64,000 bases of DNA from Maratus speciosus (Eukaryota > Arthropoda > Arachnida > Araneae > Salticidae): NCBI GenBank assembly GCA_963932465.1, contig OZ010788.1, positions 669,002,484 through 669,066,483 on the forward strand, given 5' to 3'. The notes below the pieces were generated by a model. That model saw only the letters and a list, made by a program, of their open reading frames with translations. It had not been told where the DNA came from and made no database searches. The position numbers and the translations under genes are program-made. Shown one piece after another: positions 55,832 to 64,000 of the stretch (its first letter is position 1; each line of letters opens with the position of its first letter).

Positions 55832-56003
55832 ATGCCGGGCTGCACTAGCGACTATTTTTTATTTCTACCTCATACCACTTTTAAAAATAAAAAATAAATT
55901 GATATATTTTGACAACATCTGCAAGATAAATGTACTACAAAAGTAATTTTCTTAAAATAGTGGTGCGAATAGAATATAAAAATAGTCGCTAGTGGCAGCC
56001 CTG
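55832..56003. mobile_element. Short foldback MITE, GGGCTGCCACTAGCGACTA type (~172 bp)
   Basis: CCGGGCTGCACTAGCGACTA at the left mirrors TAGTCGCTAGTGGCAGCCCT at the right. Internal ATAGTGGTGCGAATAGAATA matches the core segment of TTAA element T8. A T/A-run follows at 56018-56033. Confidence 0.65.
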
Positions 56004-56740
56004 CATATACTACTGCTTTTTTTTTTTTTTTTTCAATAATACATTCGAAAACACATGCACAAAATTTCAAACATTAATTTGATTGACACTAACGTCACTT
56101 CAATACGTTACCGAAGATGCATTTAATCGATATTTTAATTTTATACGCAATGAAAAAAAGATTAAATTTTCCTTTGTAATTATAGTAAAATTAATTATTT
56201 GAATTCACAATAAAGTTCAATTAACACTTGCCCCTATTCAATTAATAAAAATAAATAAATAAAATAAGACAAGAATAAAATTCTGGCTCCCTCCGAAATG
56301 TTTTCTAGCTAGTGGTTTTTACTGTATATTTAAGCATGAGTATTTTCCCGAAATATTTTTTTTTTTTTTTTTTTTTATCTCCAATCTCGTTGTTTCATAT
56401 TTTCAAAAATAAATAAATATGTCATAGGTTTCTCCGGTATTTACAAACCTATCTTTTGAGAACTTGTTATCCCCTTTTAGTAAATTCACCTTTAATTTTT
56501 AATAAAACTAAAAAATACAGAAGATATAAAACTTTCCAATACACTTCTCTTAAAAAGAAAAACTGAAATACTCGTATGATTTGAAAAACATTCCAACCCC
56601 AACGATGACTACTCACCCGGGGAATGTAATAAAGAAGCATAATAGAATACAGCCCGAAATCCCCGAACACCGAGGTAAAGACAAACGATTTTCCAGAATT
56701 CGAACACACTACAACTTCCATTTCCCTTCTTCTCTATAGC

Positions 56741-56880
56741 AGACGATTTTGAGGGGTGGGTTGGAAAACCTGGTAGAAGAGGCGGATGATCTCAGCAAAG
56801 CGAAGTCGAAGACAAGCCGCTTGATTAATGGACTCTCAGAAAAGTCCCGGATGTGGTTCGGGATGGGCAGAGTTGGCCAT
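56741..56880 (+). CDS. Possible exon or relic with dynein-heavy-chain-like motif (weak)
   Basis: A pyrimidine-rich tract TTTCCCTTCTTCTCTATAG ends at 56739 and would be a good 3' splice site. The next frame reads ILRGGLENLVEEADDLSKAK then SKTSRLINGLSEKSRMWFG. The pattern K-x-x-RLI-GL-x-EK-x-R-W resembles the stalk-flanking segment of dynein heavy chains (A-x-LI-GL-x-x-EK-x-RW). It is markedly G+C-richer than its neighbourhood. I see no convincing 5' splice donor and no adjoining exon, so a coincidental or dead fragment is possible. Confidence 0.3.
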
Positions 56881-57249
56881 TCTTTTTTATTATTTGATTT
56901 TTCTTTTGTAAGTTATCGATGAACGATAACGGTTAGTGATTTTTTTCATATTTATCATGTAAGCGGTTAGAACTTGAAAATGGCGGATGCTGTTTCGCGA
57001 TTTATTTCATAAATATTTAATAGCGTGTCACGCAAAGGGTTTTGGATTTTGAACTTATTCAATTTTTAACTGACAAAATACGCTCAGTTTTTAATGCCAA
57101 GTTTAAGAAAGGAGACAGAGAAATATAACAAAAATTCAAACTAAGACGTATTTATGAGATAAGGAATTTTGTGCCACTTAGAGGATTTAGAATAGAATCA
57201 TTTAATTTTTAAATACTATATATATTCGGTAAAATGGTACATTCGGTAT

Positions 57250-58770
57250 CATGTTAATTTTGGCTGTTAATGTGTTTAATACGGGTAATAATAGCACTCA
57301 CATCACACTAAATGTAACTTAACACCCGCAGTATATAAATATACATATATAATATATACAACATATACAAATATACATATTGCACACGCAAAAATGAAAC
57401 ATAACTGAATAATAATAATTTAAAAAAAATCGTGGCTTTCGAAGAGACATATTAATGCTATCACAAGTGCAGTAAAAACAATAATTCATTCGGATTCATT
57501 CATAATAGCTAGAACGATTAAAACTGATCAAACATTAAATGCATTTTAAAAAATCTGTTACGCGTGTTCCAAACGTTCGGCGAAACTGTTTTCACCGCCT
57601 TCTTACAGTCATTATCTAAAAATAAGTCTCGAAAAAGTACAAAAATTCGCGCAAACGACAACCAGAGCCGTTAATGACAACCAGAAAATGGCAACAGATG
57701 ATAGTTACGACAATGTTATTATTCTATATATTGTAATTCAACTATTCGTTGAATTAATCAATCAATTCTTCAATTAATCGTTTTCAACCAGAAATTTATC
57801 TGTTTATGATGTTAATTTTGGTTGTTAGTGTGTTTAATACGTGCAATAATAGCATACACGATACACATCCCACTAACTGTAACTTAACACCCGCACTATA
57901 CAAAATATATATGTAAACGCAAAAAGGCCATAAATAACTGAATAAAAAATAAAATAATACATCTATTTCGAAGAGACATTAGTGCTATTAAAAGCGCAGT
58001 AAAAACAGTAATTCATTCGGATTCATTCATAATAGCTAGAACGATTAAAAGTGGTCAAAAATTTAATGCATTTTTAAAAATCTGTTACACGTGTTACAAA
58101 CGTTCGGCGAAACTGTTTTCATCGCTCTCTTACAGTCATTATTTAAAAATAAGTCTCGAAAAAGTGCAAAATTTTGCGCAGACGACAACCAGGAAACGGC
58201 AACAGATGATAGTTATAATTTATAAAATAATTAACATTGTCATAATTCAATTATTATCGAATTAATCCATCAATAGTTTATTCAATGAATCCTTTTCAAC
58301 AAGAAATTTATCTGTTCATCATGTTAATTTTGGTTGTTAGTGAATGTTTAATACGTACAATGATAGCGTGCACGATACAAATCACACTAACTATAACTTA
58401 ACACTTGCAGTGTACAAAAATAGATACGCATACGCAAAAAGAAAAAAAATAAGTGAATAAAAAATAAAATAATTTGTCGCTTTCTAGCAGACATTAGTGC
58501 TATCAAAAGTGTAGCAAAAACAGTAATTCATTCAGATTCATTCATAATAGCTAGAACGATTAAAACTGATCAAACATTAAATGGCATTTCAAAAAATCTG
58601 TTACACGTGTTCCAAGCTGTTTTCATCGCTCTCTTACAGTTATTATTTAAAAATAAGTCTCGAGAAAGTGCAAAAATTCGCGCAGACGACAACCAGAGCC
58701 GTTAATGACAACCAGGAAATGGCAACAGATGATAGTTGCGACAAGGTTAATGTGCCTCCTAACTGAAGAA
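57250..58770. repeat. Three-unit tandem array, period ~510-560 bp
   Basis: Units start with CATGTTAATTTTGGTTGTTA near 57250, 57808 and 58319. Each contains TTAACACCCGCA, AGACATTAGTGCTATCA, GGATTCATTCATAATAGCTA, GTTACACGTGTT, GTTCGGCGAAACTGTTTTCA, CAGTCATTATTTAAAAATAA, CGCAGACGACAACCAG and GGCAACAGATGATAGTT. Unit 3 lacks the GTTCGGCGAAA word and ends near 58770. No coding frame is conserved between the units. Confidence 0.88.
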
Positions 58771-59261
58771 GTCTGGATAAAAAATAATATCAGAAAAACA
58801 AGTGACGAACAGGCGCAAGAAATAAAAATGGGAGACCAGTTAAAATTTCTTCTTGCTATAAATAGCTTTGTTAAAAGCGCAACCGGGATCCTTTGAAATG
58901 GAAAAAAAAAAAAAAAAATCATTTCTCGTCAGCTGTTTAAGATGTTAAATTCCATTAAGAAAAAAAGAATTAGTAAGAATTTTTGGTGTTATTTTATTTG
59001 AGGTATTTAAACGGCAGAGTGGTATAAGACAATAATTTTGGAAAGCTGAGTTATGTGAATACTGTAAAAATACGTATAAAACTAAAGAGGGTTTTAAAAA
59101 AAAACACTCTTTTATAAGCTTTTAATGTTCATTTTGAAAATCGCGCCAAATGTTTAACTGAATTTCATGTCCCCCACCCCCCTCCAAAAAAAAAAAAAAA
59201 ACCCGTTAAGGGGCCAAGGGACCTTCAAACGCATTTTCTTATTATACTTTTTAATTTCACT

Positions 59262-59783
59262 TTAACGCTTCACTGCACCACGTGCCATATCTGGCACATT
59301 CCTAAAAATATTATAATTTTCATTATGTGCCATTAATTTGGCTAATACGATCTCTGTAACTGGTCAAGAACATTCCAAAGAATGGAATAACACTTATTTT
59401 GTCCATGTCAGATGGCTGCATTATACAAAAAAAATTGAATTTGTTCTTTGGAAACAAAAAAAAAAAAAAAAAAAAATCTATCAAGCTATTAAGGTAAGAT
59501 TTACTTTCATTATTTTTACTGAATACTTAAACATAATAATATACTAAAAGTTGCAGAGTGTTAAGCAGATAAGATTAATTAATTTAAGCTCATTTAGTTG
59601 CAAAATATAACAATACAATATTTTAAAACCCTAAATATGTACATATGGAACACACCATAAAATATCAAATATTTGCTGAAATTTTGAAATTTAAACTTTT
59701 TTACTATTTTTCCTATTATTAGACCGATATATAGATTTCAATTTTTTTTTTTAAATAGAAAAAATCACGCAGTAAAGGGTTAA
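59262..59783. mobile_element. TTAA element T20 (522 bp, hairpin type), nested
   Basis: Starts TTAACGCTTCACTGCACC and ends CACGCAGTAAAGGGTTAA. Hairpin GTGCCA-TATC-TGGCAC at 59282-59297. The homologous position in family F copy 1 (24936-24946) reads GGCTTTAAATATTATTCAAG, an uninterrupted TTTAAA site. Confidence 0.8.
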
Positions 59784-59817
59784 ACACTATTCGAGGGTAC
59801 AACACTATATGCATTAT

Positions 59818-59818
<1 letters not shown>

Positions 59819-59859
<41 letters not shown>
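59819..59859. repeat. (TA)n microsatellite
   Basis: About 41 nt of alternating TA inside family F copy 2. Confidence 0.95.
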
Positions 59860-59861
<2 letters not shown>

Positions 59862-60044
59862 CAATTGGATAAAAATGAGGAATTTTCCTGAATATTTTAA
59901 ACGTTACAAAAGATTTTTCAAAATAACCCAAGCGAATTCCATATCCATTGAAATCCACAATTTTTTTTTGGCAAGTTCGGTTTATATATACAAATAAAAC
60001 TGTGCATAGAATTTTCTATATTTCAATATAAAGATAAAGAAATA

Positions 60045-60795
60045 CAGTGACACCTCCCTGTGCGACCACCTCGATTAAGCGACCACCTCCTTGAACAACC
60101 ACTTTTTCATGGAACGAAATTTATTCCCGTAGGCTCAATACTACTTTTACCTCCGTTCAGAGACCATCCCAGTTTAACTCCCTCTATGAGCGACCCATTT
60201 CTTTGAAAGAAATTAAACAAATTCCGTTTTTTCCTGATCGCTTGAAGAAGGTTTTATTAGAAAAATAATTCCGGAAAGCGCATTATTCATCAAACTACTA
60301 AACTAAGTTTAGATTTCTTTTAATTCTGGTAACTTTTAAGTGTTTTAACAACTTTCTGCCTTTTTAGGGAATGAATTTAACTTTGATGACAAACTAAGAA
60401 TGACAGACAATAAATTCCCCTGCCCTATTCTGTCAGGAAACTCTCAAAGAAATAGATAAATTAATGAAATCGTCATTATTTGTTTCCATCCAAAAAAATT
60501 ACATTTTTTACTGAAATTCCAAAGGACTTGGAATAAAAGTTAAAAAAGAAAACCCCGTAAAATCAAAACAAACGTCAATGTATTAATTTTTTAAACTCTG
60601 AAGTAATTAACTTTTATTTTGGTACTTAAATTTTTATATTTTTTCCTAATGTGAAAAAAAAATTGTAACATTAATTGTTACCTTTTTTCAACCATTAAAA
60701 TCGAGATTTGAACATGACCTCCACTAAGAGACCACCTCTCGGAGCGATCCATTTTTATTGGAACGGAACGTGGTCCCTTTGGGGAGGTTTTACAG
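60045..60795. mobile_element. Tigger-type MITE (751 bp), nested in family F copy 2
   Basis: Starts CAGTGACACCTCCCTGTGCG and ends GGGGAGGTTTTACAG, flanked by TA (60043-60044, 60796-60797). Subterminal GACCACCTC words repeat on both sides (60065-60100, 60717-60735), as in Tigger/pogo termini. No transposase motif is visible. Confidence 0.82.
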
Positions 60796-61763
60796 TATAA
60801 GTTTTCTACACATTTTCTACACATTACTGTGACTTTTCCAACATTTTTACACCCTATTTCTGCCATTAACTACCTTTAACTTTTTGAATTATATTTAGTT
60901 AAAAAAAACTAAGCACAGTTTTATTTGTATATGTAAACCAAACATTCATAAAAAATATTGGGGATATTAAATGATATAGAATGTGCATGGAGCAGTTTAA
61001 AATATTCAGGAAAATTCTTCATTTGTATCCCATTTTTTTTTAAATTTCTTGTGCGATTAATATATGCATAATGCATATAGTGTGGCCTTAAATAGTAATT
61101 AAAGTGAAATAAAAACAAACAAAAAAACCCAAATAAGATCGAAGGTCCATTGCCTCTTTAAAATACATTAATTTGGTGTAGACAACGAACTCTTAAGAAA
61201 ATTGACTAACTTTACATTACTCCTGTCATGAAAGCACAAGCAAATGAATTTATTAAAATATTTATAAATTTTGCCCTGTTTCTTTGAGATACAGCAACAA
61301 GAAAGAAAAAATAAAACATTTAAACCATCTTTTTAGGATGTCTATATTTACGCCTCAACGTATAATCGTAACTTGATATTAAACTGTCAAAGCGTATTTT
61401 TTAAAAAAAAATATACTACATTCTTCATTTTTTATTTTATAATTCATTTTAATCTTTTTAGTCTTTAAAATGTTTCATTGTTGCCGTTTCACAGCAATTT
61501 GGCTTATTTTGGCGAGTTTATGTGACGTATCATTCAATCCATTGTTTTCCAACTGCCATACGATTGTACGAATTAGAGAATATTTGGCGATCTATCACCT
61601 CTGGCGGGCTAATTGAAAAAGTCTTAAAATTAATGTATTAATTTATAATTAAGTTCTAAAAATATTAAAATGTTGTACTGTTATCGAAATCACTGCTTTG
61701 CACATAATTTGGATAATTCTGGAATATCAGGAAGTTGGTCAATGTTGTCAGTGGGCTACTTTT

Positions 61764-62610
61764 TACCCGACTGAAAAGAAGGGTTGTGTGTTTCACGCGT
61801 ATCTATGTATGCGGATTTCTTTATACCCTCGAATCATCCCAACGGCTGGATGGATTTTAATGAATGAGATCTCTGTGAATTCGTCTTAACGACCCGATGG
61901 TTATATGCTAGGTATTGTTTTTATAAATTCAAAATGGCGGCAGAGACGAAAACAAATTTATGCACCCTATTGAGTGGCATATCATTGGACAGGTCTTTCA
62001 AAATGAAGACTTAGTTTCATTGACTATTTTACAGTCAGAAGCTCCGTTAAAATATTATACAACCTGGAAGTTGTGTATGTAATATCTGTAGCTTTCCTGG
62101 AACTCTAACCATCATAGTCATCTATAGACCTCATCAAAACAGCGTTTATAGATAGGAACTAACAATTAAACACAACTTAAAAGTCATTAATACAAGTAAA
62201 TAAAAAAAAAATAGGTAAGTAATGTAAACAAGTAATATAAAAAATATATTTTAAGTCAATTCCTACTTAGGTCAATAAGAGAATTTTTTTTTCTCCCATT
62301 CTTCTTTTCTTGAGTAGCGCTTAAAATGCCTTGATCAAGAGGGCTCTCTCGATTATTGAAAATTAATTAATTTAATTTAATTAAGTAATATTTGAAAAAA
62401 ACTGTAATGTCATCAAGTGTCATCCACTACAAGTTTAAAAAAATTTATTTGAGCTTGATTGGATGAATAATAAGTATTTTATGAACGATTGAAAATTTGA
62501 ACAAAATATATATAGCGAGAGTGTGAGCTAATAGTAGGAATGGAAAAACAATAGTTTCACATTGATGAGAAATAATTAGTTTGCTTTTTACGCAGTCGGG
62601 TTTTTTGATT
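61764..62610 (+). mobile_element. ACCCGACTG-ended element, copy 2 (~845 bp)
   Basis: TTTTACCCGACTGAAAAGAA at the left and CTTTTTACGCAGTCGGGTTT at the right are inverted termini. The first 420 bp matches 48970-49500 read in reverse. An extra segment (about 62240-62560) contains AAATGCCTTGATCAAGAGGG, also seen in the mariner-type MITE at 1139-2192. Confidence 0.75.
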
Positions 62611-62691
62611 TTTTAAATTTGTTTATTTAAATTTCAGATTTCTTGATTGGTTCTACCTTTCTGAAATGGTAAAATTCCACTACTTTTCGCC

Positions 62692-62914
62692 TTAACTTTT
62701 TCCGGCGCGGAATAATTCTGTTTATAAGCTGATGAAATGAGATAAATGGACTGACACCAGAATTTTTAAACGAATTTATAAGAAACTACCAACTTTCTTA
62801 ATTTCACGTACATTATAAAAGGAAATTTTAATTAAATATTCTTGTTGATGTTTATCAGTTTTGAAATTAAAATTAGGCGTCCTTTTTTAAGGACACCGCC
62901 CTCGAAAGGGTTAA
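62692..62914. mobile_element. TTAA element T21 (223 bp)
   Basis: Starts TTAACTTTTTCCGGCGCGG and ends CGCCCTCGAAAGGGTTAA. Small perfect hairpin TTCCG-GCG-CGGAA at 62700-62712, then the core CTGACACCAGAATTTTT. A second stem GTCC/GGAC lies near the right end. Confidence 0.65.
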
Positions 62915-64000
62915 TTAATATGCCATTAAATAAGTCGAATTTTACTCATTAAAAAAGTGGTACCAGTCAAGAAATCTGAATTTAAAAAAAGTAGCCCGCT
63001 AGTAACACTGTAAAAATTGATTTGAAAGTTGGGCTTCCTCTTTTATTTAAAAAAATTCCGATTCACACCAGAAAATGCAAGAAGTATTTTCAGATTTATT
63101 TATTGTCAAACTTTTTTTGATTACTTGAAGTAAAAATTCCTTTTCGAAAATTTTCGGTGTCAAGTAGAAATTTCGGTATTAAAATGGACGCCTAACTGAC
63201 AATCCTGTTGTGAGTTAGTCATGATTCTGAAAATTGTCTTACCATTAGAAACCTCAAAAACCAATATATTTTCGAAATATAAAAAAAGCATTTATGTAAA
63301 CAAAGTTTATTTTCTTGCCCGTAATTTTCGGAAATGTTTCAGAGTAATTAATGAAGATAATCTGGTAGTCTATGAATTTCACGTTATCACAATTCACGAT
63401 ATTGTTATTGGGAGAGCATTAGTTGAAGAATTCCAGTTTCTTTTTAAATTACATTAAAGTCAATATAATTTCACGTATTATATTCTGGAGAAAAGTAAAT
63501 CGAAATGTTCTACTTTTGTGTTTATCATTTGTAAATAATCAAAAGCAAGAAATCCTTTAGAATATTATTATTAGCAGTCCGATTATATACAAAATGTACA
63601 TTATTTACATATTTATAGATGAAACATTTAGTTGCTTTGTTCATTCTAGAACTCATGATTCTAAATACAATTAAATTTCCAGCAACAATATTTTTCGATA
63701 AGAAGTCATAATAAAAATTAGCGTTTTCATGCTCGAGATAAATTTCATTTTTAAAATTAAAATAACATTTCTTCTATTTTCCGAAGACCCAGAGAAACAA
63801 TGCAGTCTACTTACTGCGTTCACATTTTACATTACTACTATAGAAACTAATAGAACAAGAAAAAATGTTTTTAATATCAATTCTCAAGTCAGATCATGTG
63901 ACCACTGGCGCTTTTTCAGTCTAACTGAGAGAGGCCCGCTCAAGAGAGTTGTGAAATATTCCACAGTAGTTTTCACAGTTCATTAATTAGTTTTCTCAAT
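62915..64000. other. No gene recognised
   Basis: A+T-rich. TTCACACCAGAAAATGC at about 63063 resembles the TTAA-element core, and GGCGTCC/GGACGCC words at 62878 and 63185 could bound an older element. Frames at 63221-63457 and 63729-63986 show no recognisable family. Confidence 0.45.

Larger units (their letters stand above)
59203..61160. mobile_element. Foldback element family F, copy 2 (interrupted twice)
   Basis: GGGGCCAAGGGACCTTCAAA at the left and TCGAAGGTCCATTGCCTCTT at the right are the termini seen in 24876-25805. Internal blocks shared with that copy are CTATATGCATTATGGCA, CCATATCCATTGAAATCC and GTTTATATATACAAATAAAA. The element carries a TTAA element (59262-59783) and a Tigger-type MITE (60045-60795). 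Confidence 0.8.

Noticed and set aside
56467..56721. 84-residue minus-strand frame beside the dynein-like segment
   Set aside because: Hydrophobic, low-complexity composition in A+T-rich sequence, antisense to the putative splice tract, and no family recognised.

Overview
The window looks like non-coding, transposon-saturated DNA from a eukaryote, most likely an arthropod. The support is strong A+T bias, long homopolymer A/T tracts, dense short inverted-repeat elements of mariner/Tigger, hAT and TTAA-target type, Penelope-like retroelement fragments, and a degraded copy of a large repeat-encoded protein that I recall being common in arachnid and other arthropod gene predictions. A spider or other chelicerate is plausible but not proven. 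I find no intact host gene. Two short stretches (near 54.75 kb and 56.8 kb) resemble conserved protein pieces and are given at low confidence.

Layout. 1-12.4 kb: a decayed repeat-protein pseudogene split from its upstream part by a palindromic mariner-type element, two more full-length foldback elements (5.5-6.4 and 7.3-8.4 kb), a mariner transposase relic, and a ~0.5 kb tandem repeat. 12.4-13.2 kb: two head-to-head Penelope-like 3' ends, each with a hammerhead-ribozyme-like core. 13.5-20.5 kb: two hAT-type elements with perfect 8-bp target duplications, the first carrying a nested Tigger copy. 23.4-24.9 kb: a hAT-type element inside another, both with perfect 8-bp duplications. 29.7-31.7 kb: a cluster of six copies of one short hAT-type element, four with perfect and different 8-bp duplications. 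33-44 kb: older dispersed repeats, a retroposon-like insertion, a candidate solo LTR and a ~150-bp tandem array. 44-64 kb: another hAT element, two tRNA-like sequences, a three-unit ~0.5 kb tandem array, and inverted long-range repeat copies.

The most interesting feature is a scattered set of about twenty ~200-bp elements that begin and end in TTAA (piggyBac-like). Most share a C-rich tip and a central CACCAG/CTGGTG core. Most also carry, near one end, a short hairpin whose sequence differs completely from element to element while its pairing is kept. This fits compensatory diversification of a structured site. I have not seen it described, but I cannot search.

Several insertions are supported inside the window itself, because a second copy of the host repeat preserves the empty site (for example at 5541-6410, 33705-34502 and 59262-59783).
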